64,000 nucleotides of DNA from Rhyacophila brunnea. Its lineage: Eukaryota > Arthropoda > Insecta > Trichoptera > Rhyacophilidae. Both the position numbers and the translations under genes were made by a program. Positions within the stretch are counted from its first letter, which is position 1, and every line of letters starts with the position of its first letter. Positions 23,701-38,700 of this stretch are shown here, one piece after another. Where the stretch lies: assembly GCA_022495005.1 (NCBI GenBank), contig JAGYXB010001050.1:124001-188000 (forward strand), written 5' to 3'. The notes under the pieces were generated by a model, which had not been told where the DNA came from, searched no databases, and was given only the letters and a program-made list of their open reading frames with translations.

Positions 23701-26700
23701 TCACAGGGGAATTGATATCACATAAAAAATTACTGTTATAAAAATCAGAATTACTCAGTTATAAATTTTTGAAAATTGTAAACTTAGTTGCACATATAAA
23801 TTCAACACAACCGCAACTTGTGAATTTTATCCACATACTTTAAGTAACATCCACCAAACCATAATGTTACTTAATGCAATGGTACAAACAATGTCATACT
23901 ACAGCATGTTTGTTGCAGCTGCTAAAATTTCCGTATTTGTTTGGAATACTTTTGTCAGTTCCATTAGCAAGCTTCAAAAATATTGGGGAAGAAGTGAGAG
24001 ATTAATTAATAATATAAAGCCACAGTGTTTCATTTTGTGGTAGGTTACATGTGTGCGAAAAAACTCAGGGAGTGCACTGCTAAAACTTTATTGTGTGTTA
24101 ATAATTAACAGAGATGTGAAAAAAGCCAGAATTGTAATGACATAGGGTTGCTAGATACACGAAAATTGTCTAGCGGCGATCATTTACACATATAATTTCA
24201 TAAACAAGCCTTAGTTTTGGAAAAAAATACGTTTACCACAACTTATTTTTCAATTCTGTTTTTAACTCAGTTTAAGTAGGTACCTATATGGCAATCAATT
24301 TCTTATGTGTGCTCCCTTAAAAGAACCCTTAAGACACAACAGCTAGAGAAGACTAATTTGATGACATTTCAGATATTTTGACAGATACCTAGCAGGTGTA
24401 CTTATTATGAAAAGTTTCGAGCTGTGTAAATGTTAAAAATTGTACCTATATGGGTCGATGTTGCGTTCATTTTATGTATGCAATAGCTACTATAATCAAA
24501 CTAATTGGAAAGTAATTTATATCATAATATTATATATTTTTATGTCAAATTATATACCGACTAGTTTTTGAGGCTAATTTTGTTACTAATTTATTTCATA
24601 GGTTCAGCACTTTTGAATTATGAATTAATATGTGGGTAATTCATTAAAAAAACGTTACTAAACTAAGGGTGGAATAAAATATAATTAAAGTGTAAAGGTC
24701 TTTTTCGAGTCTTAAAATAAGATCAAAGGTAAACTAAATTATTCATACAGGGTTGCGAATATTAAGGGAAGGAAAATAATGTCTACAGGTTGTCAACTGT
24801 GATGTAAGGAATGGTTTAGTTGTCAGGGAATAGGATCTCTCCTTCGTAGGGTGCCATGGCGATGGGTTTTCGGTTGGGTTGTTGATATGGCTTCCGTGGC
24901 TTGGAACTCTGTTTCGTGAAGTAGGTGCCCTAAAGGGGGGATTCATAATAAATTGGGTGCACACACAGGGGTACAAAGGGGAATATTTTTTTTATGTGAG
25001 TAGGTACTGAAATAAGAATGGAATTATGTATATTCTTCAAATTTAAATCCATATTATTTAAAACCACACCACACCAAATGTTTTATTGACCAATGCTTTG
25101 GTTAACCTTAAACATACTGTAATGTCAAGTTCATTACACAGCTTTTCAAATATTACAAGTTGAATTTAAATTATAATTGATTTAAAATTTATACTATTCC
25201 AATCATTTTTTATTACCCAGGTTTTGCATTTCGACATATTCAGGCATTAATGCATACCAGTGGCGAGGGGTGGGAGGTAGGCTGTTAAGATTCGACATAA
25301 TGTAGATTAAACTTTGTCAGTCATACTTAATAGAATGCATATTGCAGATGGTATTGATTAGTTTTTAAAATTCAATTAAACCCTGCCTAAACCAACTCAT
25401 AATAGTTTAGTTAGGTTTGGTTAGGTTTGCTGTTGGAGATCTGACAAAAATACTGCACACTTTTTCAGTCATATTTATTTGTTTTTGTTGAATTAAGAAT
25501 ACATATTGCAGATGGTGCTAGTTAGTTTTTTTAAATTCATTAAGCCCAGCCTGAACCAAACCATAATTTATTGAAAATTCATTTATCTATAGAATATCTA
25601 AAATTATATATTGTTTAATGGCATACCAACCCATAATAGTTTAGTTTGGTTTGCTGTTGGTGATCTGACAAAAATACTGCACAATTTTTCAGTAATTTTT
25701 ATTTGTTTTTGTGGAATTAAGAATACATATTGCAGATGGTGTTAGTTAGTTTTTTAAAATTCATTAAGCCCAGCCTGTACCAAACCATAGTTTATTGAAA
25801 ATTCATTTATCTATAAAATATCTAAAATTTTATATGGTTTAATGGCATAATTTTAGATATTTTATAGATAAACAAATATTTTTTTACTATTATCTACTAT
25901 GGCTTGGATTAGGCAGGGTTTAATTGAATTTTAAAAACTAACAAACACTATCCACACATTGTAGTTTTGGTTCAATGAATACAATACATAACAAATACGT
26001 ATCACTGAGAAAATTTAATGTGCACTATTTATGTCGGATCGTAACAGTCTATCTCCACCCTTCGCCACTGATGCATAACTCACTTATGGCAAATGCACAC
26101 TGACATAGAATACAGTTAACGCTCCTTTACCTGCATAATAAATTAATATACTAATACAATGTGACAACATTATCACGCAACCTTATCATACAATAGAAAG
26201 TAGATAGAAATTAGAAAGTGATTTGAAAATACTGTAGAAGATACATTAAACATTCATTATCAATATATTCAGTACCTAAGTGTATTGAAATGTTAATATT
26301 CATAAACAATGGATTAAGAGAAGATGTCGAAAGACGAAACCCAGGTCGTAAAAAATGTCACAAATGGAATAGTACAAAATAAATATAAATCAATTAGAAT
26401 TATTTATGTATAATGTGTAATTCATCAACTATTACATGAATCATTGAGAAAACAATAGGCAAATAATGATGAATAAATAGTAATAAATCTGTTATGTATT
26501 ATATTATGTTCACAAAGTTGACATTTCCATTTTTAAATACTGTCTCATGATGAAACTAGTAGGGTAATGGAATGTGACGGCAGATAACTGACCAGAATTT
26601 ATCAGTACAGTTGTGTTGAAGAATTTTCTGTATCGTTTTGCACAAGTCCACTCCATTATCTTCAGTACACATTATGTATTTACATTTGGAATAAATTCGG

Positions 26701-29700
26701 GGTTGCCGCTAATTGGAGATGTAATAATTGTACTACAAAAATAAATTAGAGGAATTATTAAAATGGTGTACTCACAGAACAAATTAATAAGATAGAAATG
26801 TCAAAGCTACTCTTCATAGATCAAGAATTTAGATGCCTGCTTTGGTTTACGACTTAATGACGGTCAGGCCATAAAACAAAAACCAATATATCCATATCCA
26901 GAATTTTCGTTCATTATAATGGTAAGTATTTATCATTAACAAAAAAATACACATGCAAACCTCTTCAATTATTGGGAATTGATTCTATAAGTCTCCATTT
27001 CATGTTAATATAATTAGGCTCCTACGATTTTAACCATTAACCGTCACCAATTTGTTTCCACATAAATTTATATTTTTAATTACAATAGACCATTATGGCT
27101 ATAGGTAATATTTTACCTTAGCAGAATGCAATGTGACATTCAATAGAGTTGGATGAGCCTCGACTACGATGAAATCAACTTCCTTTGGAACAAAACCATC
27201 GGCGTAAACCTAAAAACAAAAAAAATTACTCATTTAAAATGTATCTTGAAAATAGAAACACCACCAACAAGAGGCACCTGGTGGCAAACAACGAAGTTTA
27301 TAATTTATTACAATTAATTGATAATTTACATTTGTAAACAAAGAGAAAAATAAATAATTTTTGGTCTCAAAGATAGGCTACAATTTCAAAAAAATTTTCA
27401 TTCATTCAAACATTCATTAAAGGATCTCGTCTTATTATTACATATTGTGGAATTATGGTTATTTTTATCGTTAAAATTTATAAATGTTAAAATAATAAAA
27501 TGTTATTGTGTTCTCTAAAGTATAGAAAAGATTTTTGAATAGTTAATTTTAAAAACAGAAATTTAAAAAAAAAATATAAATGTGTATAACCTGAAATTCT
27601 TTCTTTTAATTAAATCTAGTAATCATTTTAGGCAGCTCTCGTGGTGCAGTGCGTAAGGCGCTTGCCTTCCACCCGAGAGTTCTTGGGTTCGATTCCCGGT
27701 CAGGACACACAATATTTATGTGTTTTTCTCAAAGCCTGGGTGTTTGTGATTGTTCAAAATTACTAACAACCACCTTGTATGAAAAAGCAATGACATGGTT
27801 ATTAATAATTCTAAAAAAAAAAAATCTAATATCGGCATAGCCATAATATTAAAGATCGATTTGAGTAGTTGTCCCATCAGATGGGTAATAGATCAATAAT
27901 TTATTTACCTCCAATTTGTACATTCCAGGCATCAAAATTCTCCAGAACTCTCCGTATTTAGTGGTCTGGAATCCGACATCCCTTCCTTTGACCTTGAGCG
28001 AAGCCTTCTCAACCGGGTTACCGTTGTCGTCCATGACAAAACCATGTGCTCCCCTGTGCGCCTCCGACAAGAACTTGATGAGTGACTGGAAATTAAAAAA
28101 ACTCTACTGATATTCCATATTTTTAGATCGGTAGTAAGTATGAACTAATAGAGTATCAATACTTTTGAAAGAATATAATATTTTCTTCTGGACTTAGTTT
28201 TAGTTTCAGGTAGATAATTTCACTAGAGGGAAAATAACAACAAAACATCACATTAAGTAGGAGACAAACTGTATTATGTTTTTAATCCTTTAATTTTGTT
28301 TTTAAAATTAATTAAATGTAAAACAGATGGAGTGACCTCATATATTGAAACAGGAAATAACACAATTCCGCCCTGATCTCCCCCCCTACTCTGTAAAAAA
28401 TGAATACACCCAGTTCTGCACTGCGTCGCTTACAGATCAGCTTGGTCACGTGACCCATAGTGTCACATCATTCAAAGGGAATATGAGTCCAATTAAATAA
28501 AGAATAAATATTTTTTGTGTTATACTTCCACGTGACAACTACTGATCCCATCGACTTTTTTACGCACATAAAATTAGTTTTTACATATTTGCACAATATA
28601 GAATAGCATTCTTGTATAGTATATCAGACTCTGTATTGACTTAGTGTCACGTTACCGGCTGACAGACTGAGGACAACTGACAGCAAGTCCTACAGAAATA
28701 CATTAACTGACATACTAAATAAGTTTTCACTTAATAAATTTTTTTCATAATATATCCTAATTTAAACATTTCTGTATTTTTGAAGATTAAAATAATAAAA
28801 ATTAATACGTACCTACTCAACTAGATATTTTTTACACTAACTATCTATTTTTTTTGAAACACATGCAGTTGTATTATTAATACTATAAACTGAACATGGT
28901 CTGTAAGTCAAAAAAGGTGGACGACCCCATGTCTACAGTATGACTTATACAGTTATTTTTAATTTCTAGTGTTGGAGAATTTTATTATAGAGTTAATTCA
29001 TTTATATTATTTTAACGATCAATGTAAATGCTTACCATTTTGTTATCTTGCCAATACTTGGGCAATTCATGTGCTGGCGGGAATTTGCAACAGGAGAGTT
29101 CTAGCGTAACTTCCATGCACCCGTACCATACGTAGTTGTAGTCTTGCATACCTCCTGTATAGTAGAGATGACATTTAAAATAACATCGTATTTGTATTTT
29201 AATAATCAATGGTGACTCCATACTAAGTTATTATTTAAAGCCCACCCTCTTAATAAAAATACTTTTTAATTTAAATAATAACTTCATTATTTCACATTCT
29301 ACAAAAATAATATAATTTGCCAACGCCATCTATCTGTAGGTATGTATTATAAATTCATCATCGGCTTGCTCAACCAAACGGACATGTTGCTGTTGCACTA
29401 ATTAATACATAATCAGCTATGACACTAATACGATCAAACAAAGGCTGCAACTAATTTGATACATTTCACGCATATAATACATACAACCAACCGACCCAAT
29501 ACAGTATACTCCATTGGTGCGACCATAGATTGGCCTTAACCCTTAGAATGCTACGCAACGATATATCGTTGTTTTTGATAATGGCCAGAAATGCTAACAA
29601 CGATCGTCGTTTTGCTTTTGATGCCTGGGAATTTGGGAACATACTACTGCACCAGTGGTACGAAACATTGTTTTAACTATTTAGTTTTATTGTTGTGTAA

Positions 29701-32700
29701 TATAACCCGATTCATATATGTTTTGTGACTGGGTAGGTTTAGAACTTATAACTATTGTATTTTTTTTCATGGCATCACTCTTTTTACTATAAAAACAATT
29801 CCAAATACAAATTTCAGTTTACCATATAAAAATTTGTTTACAGTCAAATTCTTGGTGGAAGGACAATGTTTTATTTTATTTTATGCATTTGAAATAATGG
29901 GAAAGACTTTTACTCAACTCAGTGTTTAAAGTAGAGTGGATTTGTGCTATATAAAATCAGTTTCATTTATAAAAAAATAATGAAATAAAATCATTTGCAA
30001 TACATATTTTAAATGTTCCAATAAATAAACACCATGAAGACCTTTTTCACAAATCATGCATATTGTACGCGATGTTTTAACGAGGCCACCATGCAAAATT
30101 TTTCTTTTCAGCCGGGTAGTTTCCTGATTCCACTACTTTGTATTATCCCTCTTGTGGAATAACCGAATGTTTCCAATAACTGATAAAAATCAAAACTCTG
30201 TGCGCGGATAGTGCATTTCGCTCGCTCTCGCAATCGCCCGTATGATAGAGCGAGAAAGAGATATGTCAATTACTTCCCTCGTTATCTATTCAAAATGATA
30301 AATTAATTACGAAACGTGATTTCATAATATTCCGATTTCGCAGAATCAATTAGAGTGGTAAGGTGTCTAAAAATAATACAATACTTTAATTTATCGACAA
30401 TTATTGGTAGCAATCCTCGACCGGATTTTGCACAACATCGTAGCAGCCAAAGGGTTAAACAGAGCTGTGGAAGCTCGAAGAAAAGATGACGAAAGTACCT
30501 GTCAATGGATACCATGCAGCTCCATTCGTGATACCATTCTCAAAGTTCTGAGATCCAGATTTGCAGGAGACTCCTCGGGACATCTTGGCGTGGTTGTTGG
30601 AGTACGTGAGCGAGAGGTGCTTGAAGATGTCATCATCTGGAGTGAGGGACGGCGATGAGGAGTAGCTCTGGAACACTGCTCCGAGGGGACATGTAGGTAG
30701 AAAACATTTTATTGCCACAAAATGTAAAAGAAATTGGAAGAAAGGACTAGCTGTCTGGTACTGCTCCCTATTAGAGCAAACATGGTATGGTGTAGGACTT
30801 GCTATTTGGGAGCTGGGAGGATTTTAATTTTACATAAGCGTGGAATATCATCATCATCGTCAGCCGGGGTCGATCCACTGCTGAATAAAGGCCTCTCTTC
30901 CACTCTTCTTAGCCCTTGTTCTTTGCTGCCACGTATATCCACCGAACTTTATGAGTTCGTCTATCCATTGGGTTTCAGGGCATTCATATAATTATATAGT
31001 GCCCCTTGAGTACCACTGTATGAAGGCATTTGTCCAGCGGTTGTCCACTCGCCGAGCGACATCTCCAGCCCATTACCATTTTATCTGCTTAGCGACCTCT
31101 ATCACATCGTGTACTATTGTCTGTTTACTTATCCATTGGTTTATTTTGTGGTTTTTCTATTACTATTTTCTTCTATGCATCATCATAATAAATTATTTGT
31201 AAAAAAGTTATTAAACTTTAGCTTGCCCACTCCACGTGCAAGTAATAACAGCAAATAATGTTAGATTCATCTGATTAAAATTGAAATATCTTGACAAAAA
31301 AATGTCATATAATATATTATGATATTAAATCTGAAAATATATATTAGGATTTCTATATTTATATAGGTATATATATCGTCACCTCAATACTACAACTTTA
31401 CCAGATAACTTGATTTTCACTGTTTTTGAAATAGCTATTGAATAATGTAATTCTTCATAAATAAAAAGAATTTCAAGTTATACCTACACATTTATATTTT
31501 TATGAAAATCGGTGTTTTTTAAAATAAATAAAAAATATTAAAACGAAGAATTAGTCAAAAATCTACACAGTGAAAAATTTAAAACTTAAACTAATTTCTT
31601 ATAATAAATATGACCATAAATATAATGTAATTATAACGTTAGACGTGACATAAATATGTATCAAATTCACATTTTTTTTACAATTGTAAGTTTATCTTTG
31701 ACTTTACTTTGAAAAAAAATCTTTTTAATGTTTTCAGATACATATTTATTAATTAATACAGTTGAAATCGTAAATTATCAAAAAAATGTCTCAAATTGCA
31801 AACTTTGTATTTTTCCGTTTGGTGCCTCTGCTGGCATGCCTCTCCCCCTTAATGGGAACTGTAATAATTTTGTGTTTGAAAATATTAGATAACTTTAAAA
31901 CCATAAATGCATTAAATAAATACAATAATATTTCTGCAATATTATTTCGATTAATTGAACATTATTTAATTGTTTCCAATTAAACAAAGCACGATTTTCC
32001 AATAATAATTATAGCCTAGAATCTAGATTTATGTTAATCAAGTAAAGTCTAAATTTCATTTTCCGAACAATAACTAAATCAGAGTTATCTAGTTGTAGTA
32101 TTGAGGTGACGATATGATATTGATCATATCTTACCCGAGCATAGAGCAGACGATCTGCATATTCCTTTCGTATTGCATTAAACAAAGTGATGGAATTAAA
32201 ACATTATATCATAAATCACTCTAATTTAATACTTCTATTATAATAAGCAAAAGATCTTTGGTCCCATCTGTGATAATAGAATCTGGCTACATCGACAAGC
32301 TCTTTGATGAGGCTGGTGTCAACACTGACAGCTCATCAGATTTATCAAAACACAAAGCCAGGTGACACACATGGATCATCGAGCACTGACAAATAGCCTA
32401 ATGTTCAGTGGTCCAGAAAAAACGATGTGTTGAAGACCACGACACCTGTTGCTTAATGGCCTACATACTGACTTTTAAATGATAGAAGTGATCGACTGAG
32501 AAGAAGGATGGAGAACCTTGCAGAGATCGGAGAAGTCTGCTTGAGACGGCCTAGGTCCACCTGACTGTCATCATCAGTCATGTAGTGCTAAACAAAATAG
32601 TGCTGGGTCGCTGTTTTTTTTTTTTTAAATCTTAATCATCCCCCTTCTACTTTGACATAAGTTAGATTGGTAACAAAAACCCATTATCACTTGAACTAAT

Positions 32701-35700
32701 TAACTAATAAATGGAATTGGACTAACTAATCTCTCACATTTTTATACCCAGTTTATTCGTTATAAATACATAAAGATATTTAAGTTATATAGTTATTCGC
32801 AAGTTAAATATAACAATGACTTATTTTTCTATATTTACGAGATTTAAATGTGTCTAATATTAATTATAATATTGTTAAGATCTCCTGTAAGACGTGCTGA
32901 AGCGTGCTCCATCTTGGCCACTGTATCTCTGCGTATTACCAGAAAGCACTCATATAGCAATAATTCTAAATATAATAGGTATACAAGAATATTTAAACAA
33001 ACTTTAAAATAATACTTACTCGAATTGGGTGTGTTATCGAAGGGGTAACTGGCCACCAATGCCCCTCCGTGAAGAGATCCCGACAGCACAAACTGAATTT
33101 TGCTGATCCATTCTTTGACGGCTTCCGTTTCTGGTTGAGCCCTTTTGTTATTCTGTTTGAAGTAGTCAGGGAAGTTTCGGTTCAGATCGAAGCCTCGAGC
33201 GTTGTATCTAATCAGATTTATAACGGGTTATTTTAAATAGAAGGGGTTCCTGTATCACTAATTAGTCGTTTTTTAAATATAGGCCAGATGTACAAGGGTG
33301 GGTCAATAATTCCTTAGAAAAAAGCATTAAAACAGTTTTTATTTTTGTATTTTTTTTTTATTTCTCAACATAATCTCCTTGGAGCTCAATACACTTGGTT
33401 AGACGTTTCTCAATTTTTTTTAAACCGTCAGAAAATAAGTTTTCGGAAGGTCCTCAAAATAAGCATTTGTCCGATCGATGACTTCTTCATTTGAAAAAAA
33501 ACGTTGTCCACTTAGCCATTTTTTTAAGTTTGGGAAAAGGAAAAAGTCACTGGGGGCTAAATCTGGCGAATACGGTGGGTGGTCGACCAATTCGAACTTC
33601 AATTCTTCAATTTTAGCCATTGATCGTAAACATGTGTGAACACGGGCATTGTCCTGATGAAAGAGGATTTTTTTCCTGTTTAAATGAGGCCGTTTTTCTT
33701 CAATTTTGTTTTTTAGCTGGTCCAATAAAGATGCATAATAATCCCCTGTTATTGTTTTTCCTTTTTCCAAATAGTCAACGAAAATAATTTCACGTGCATC
33801 CCAAAATACAGTAGCCATAACCTTACCAGCTGATTTTACGGTTTTCGCCTTCTTTGGACATGGTTTGCCTTCGCAATCCACTGCTTTGACTGTTCTTTCG
33901 TCTCGGGAGTATAGTGGTGTATCCATGTTTCATCTACAGTCACAAAGCGACGAAAAAATTCATCCGGATTGCGTTGCATGAGCGACAACAGGGCTTTAGA
34001 GGCCACCACCCTATTGCGTTTATTGTCGACTGTGAGCAAACGCGGCACCCATCTTGCAGAAATTTTTTTCATGCCCAATTTGTCATGTAAAATAGAAATG
34101 ACGCTACCTTTTGAGATCCCTGTAATCTCAATTATCTCACTCAACGTAATATTTGGTCACTTAACACCATATCGTGGATTTTATTGATCATTTCTGGTGT
34201 AGTCACCTCTACAGGACGTCCTGAGCGTGGTTCATTCTTTGTTGATGTACGACCACGTTTAAATTCATTTAACCAGTTATAAATAGTTGCAAGTGAAGGA
34301 GCAGATATGCCGTGAACTAAATCCAACTCATTTTTTATTTCCTTTGCTGTTAACCCTTTTATATTAAAATGTTTAATAACAGCTCTAAACTCAATTTTCT
34401 CCATTTTCCATTTTTCCATTTTCCACAAGCAATTTTTTTTTTAAATGTACGAGAAACACACAACAACCCGACCAATCTGATTGAAACTTCGCAGCATACT
34501 GAATCGGTAGTGCCGCTGCATGAAAACAAACCGCTTACAGTACTAGTCGCGCCACCTGTCGGCTTTTCTAAGGACTTATTGACCCACCCTCGTATGTAAA
34601 TCATCTATGCAACCTCTCATTAAAAAGTGTTACTACAGGCTTACGTAGTTCATCATTCATTAATAATTGAGCCGATACATAAGTAATATTCGTAAACTAC
34701 CAATCATTAATGTCGCCTACTTCAATAACTCGAAAGTTTGTTTAGTTCTAGTTTCATACTTTTCTGAAATTAATGATTACAAATGAATCACTCATGAAGG
34801 CCGCTAAATCAATAAAATTGGCGGCCAGTGCAGAGGATGCATGATATTATATAATGATGCGTTGCCTTTGCATTCGAGGATAATTGGTACCAAGAAGGAA
34901 TCTGCTTAAAACTGGGATCAAAATTAGACACATTTTTTTGTAATATCTAATTATTGTTTTTATCTATGTTTATTATATTTTTTTGTGACTGATAATGAAC
35001 AGTTAAATAATGAGGAAAGATAAATTCACCTCACATCATAATATTATAAAGGAAGAAAATATTGACATTTAATTTAACATTTTATTACCTTCCTTGCCCT
35101 CCATCGCACTGCCCCTCTTTGCTGACTGCATATCCATCAGGATTCAAAGACGGTAGAATATGAATTCTAGTATTGTCCAACAGCCACTTGATATAGGGAT
35201 CGGTTTCATATGAAGACACTAAATACTGAAAGCATATTAATTCATACAAATTATATATATATATATGTAATATAGAGATGACCGTATACTATACGGTCAT
35301 CTGTAGATATATTACGCGTTGTTCGTGGAGCATTGCAGACAATAATGTTCCAATATAAACTTAACCTAACCTAACAAATAATCCTAGCCGCTGGCTTCCT
35401 GTAAACCGGCAAAAACCGTGTTTTATTTAGACATGAATTTTATCTCAGTACTATACAATAGGTTGGACAGCCATTAATATCTTTTCTTTCGACCATCTCC
35501 GATCCTAATAGGATCATATGGGCCTCCACAGAGTAGAGGTTTGTATTAACAGATTTTGTTTTTTACGAGAAATGGATGTCAGCCACTTGCTCAACCCATT
35601 AGGTCCATACCCTGACAGAAACAAATCTAAAAACAATATGTTTACTTGCCAGACCCAGGATTCGAACCTGGGACCCACGGCATGATAGTCCAACGCTACG

Positions 35701-38700
35701 ACTATTATTATATTTCCAATACAACATTTCACAGTGAAGTGTGATACGGCGAACTGCATACATATAAATTTCCGGGCACGATCAGCGCCAATGGTAGCAT
35801 GTTCGCAAAAATAGTTTGTATGTTTAGCGTGTCAATTATGAATTGGTGCCGTACGTAAAACACGAGTTGTAGACAAATCAATTTAGTTATATTCGAAGGA
35901 TCTAGAAAAACGTGAGAAAATTTGATTGCTTTTTTATAGACGTTTTCACAAATACGACATTAACATTTTTGCTAATTCATAATAGGTACTTATGTTTTAT
36001 TATTATAATTACCTACCTAGTGTTAATCGTTTACAATTGTTATTTCAATATGATTCGACACGCGGTATAATTTTCTGTGTTTGAAAATACTTGAGATGAA
36101 ACAAAATTCAAATTGAATTCCCGTAAAGATGGCTGTCCATACTCACGATGGCTGAGCGGATACCGCGTCGTCTAACAAAGTCGTGAGTTCCGAGTTCGTG
36201 TCCTGGGTAGCGCTCGAAATAGAAAATTCTACGAACAGGAGCGCTCGCTATTTTTCCAAAAATTATTAACATAGAGTTATCTAATTTTATGTAAGTATAT
36301 TTTATTGTTATCTACTTCAAACGGTCAAATTAATTTTTCCACGAGACGAATTTGCCGATTTCTTGAACCGGAACGGCGCTCCGATGCGCTCCAGTCCATT
36401 TCGAGCTCTGGTCCCGGGTCTTCAAATCCATACTTTTTTTCGTGTATGTGTTGTGTTTGAGCCCAGAATATGGGCTTAATAGGCCGAGCAAGTGGCTTAC
36501 ATCCATTTATTGTAAAAAAACAAAATCTGTTAATCCAACCTCTACTCTGTGGAAGCCAATATGATCTTCTTGAGATCGAGCATGGTAAAAAAGGACTTGT
36601 GTCAGCATATGTTACCTACCACAGGCACCATTATTTGTCACTAACATTATTATTATGCATCGAAAGATTAATTTAAAATTCGAAATAAATACCTGAATCA
36701 TGTGCAGTAGTAATTCTTTTCCTACAGCTTCATTTCCATGAATGTTTCCGACATATTTGACATCCGGTTTCCCGATCATGTGCTCATAGGGAGATGTCGA
36801 AACAACCATCACCCAAAGATCGCGCCCTGAAATTCAAAATATGGAACGTTTTTTATTGTTTTATTTTTAAATCATAATATGGCTATTTATCCAGAACTTT
36901 TATAGCGGAATATATAATTGCTTACTTATGCATTACACGTATTCAAAATATTGTCAATTAATATTACGTCTATGAATAGTCAATTAGATACATGCATCGA
37001 TTATTACTACTCTCATCTTTTTGCATGTGTTGCATTTTCCAGTAATTGTTTGGCTATGTCGCTTGAAAACCCCGAAATAACTGTTTTTTGTTGAAGGTCA
37101 GAAAACATGTGGGAAAGGTACAGTACATACCTGTTGAAATTGTCAAGGGATTTTCCATATTATATGAATTGTAATCCACAGTTATGGGGTCACAACATTG
37201 AATAATAATACAGTTTTTGTGAGATGACGTACCTTGAACTGATTTTCCAATTGAATAAAGGGCTGTCAAGTTCGGATATCTAGCGCTGGTTGCTCTTAAA
37301 AATCGGGTCACTTCATCATGATTGTGATAAGTGAATTCCAAATTAAATCCTGAATCTTTGAATTCTCCATTGAAAGGCACTACGGGACCTGAAAAAACAA
37401 TAATTAGACTTATTATTATTATTGAAAATATACACCCTGAATCAGTTCCTGTTTTGGGTATAACTGAACCAATGACGTCCGATGTGGGCATATTATGCGC
37501 CGCATGGCCCCCATATCTTGCAGCGAGTCCCAATGCCAGGATCTTTGGCGGCCCCCCTACCTATCGCAGCGTTAAAGGCAGTGACTCTCAGCAGACTCTT
37601 CAGAAGCGTTCTCCAAATGGTGTTCCAGGTAAAATTAAGGGTAATCAGTGTATTTTTAACGATTTTTTGTATTTTCGAATACACCCATTCCAATTATGGA
37701 GTTGTCGAATATCGACACAATAATTAGAAATTGTATCACACAACTGCATATTTTAAAATCTTTTTACTCGTGAAGGAAAATAGCGCATTCGAGCAAATTT
37801 GTGATTTATGTTTATCTCACTTATAAGGTAGACGCGCCACGCAGGGCCCCCCAAAGCCCGGGCCCCCAGGCTAGAGCCCTGTCAGCCCCCTCCCCCTCCC
37901 TTGTGGGGGCCATGATGCGCCGCATATGGGCGACAAATTCCAGACAGAAGATCTCAAAAATAACTGTTGTTAATGATATGTAGTCAACTAAATGTTTAGA
38001 GACATTCCGGAATCATTAGCAGCATATGTTATTTGGGAATAAATCAATAACAAGTATTTTTTTCTTCTGACGCATATTCTAATACGATAGATAAATGATA
38101 AAATTAACAATACATTACTGCAAAATGGAAGACTCAAAAATATCTAGGTGAAGATGAGATTGTATTGGAAAACTAATTAGTTTAGTTTGTCTAAGGGCGG
38201 CACTTTGTATAGTAACGTCACTGATCTCAACTTATCGAAGGGACAGGAAGAGGCATTGTATAATATATTGAGAGAAACATATCTTCTTCTTCTTTCACGG
38301 CGCTACATCCCGGGGTGGGATTTGGCCTCCTCCACAACCGCTCTCCACTCACTCCGGTCTCTTGGCACACTTCTCTAGTTACCGGGTCTTCATATATGAA
38401 CCAAGTCCACTTCTACGGCGTCAGCCCATCTCCTTCTTGGACGGCCTCTGGGTCTCTTCCGTTGGGGTAGCCACTTTGTCATGATCCTTCGCTCTAACTT
38501 CAGGCATTCTCTCCACATGTCCCGCCCATCGTAGTCTTTGGGACTTACAGTATCTTATGATTGTTTGCTGTTCAATCAGCTCTTCCAACTCGTGGTTCAT
38601 TTTTATTCTGTAGTTCCCATTTTCCAACGTGGGTCTAAAGATTTTGCGGAGTATTGTACGCTCGAAACAGCTAATTTGTTTTCCTCGTTTTGAGTTAAGC

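Noticed and set aside
27633..27705. Candidate tRNA with GGTTCGATTCC
   Set aside because: It is followed by the same tail as the copy at 22.3 kb, and the acceptor-stem ends do not pair well. SINE family B explains it.
30404..30991. Plus-strand ORFs of 84-85 residues
   Set aside because: The first is the antisense shadow of carboxypeptidase exon 30675-30499. The second overlaps the dispersed lepidopteran repeat.
37054..37723. Long ORFs on both strands around 37.1-37.7 kb
   Set aside because: The minus ORF is only exon 37388-37233 read into its introns. The plus ORFs are its shadow and the GC-rich-ended repeat.
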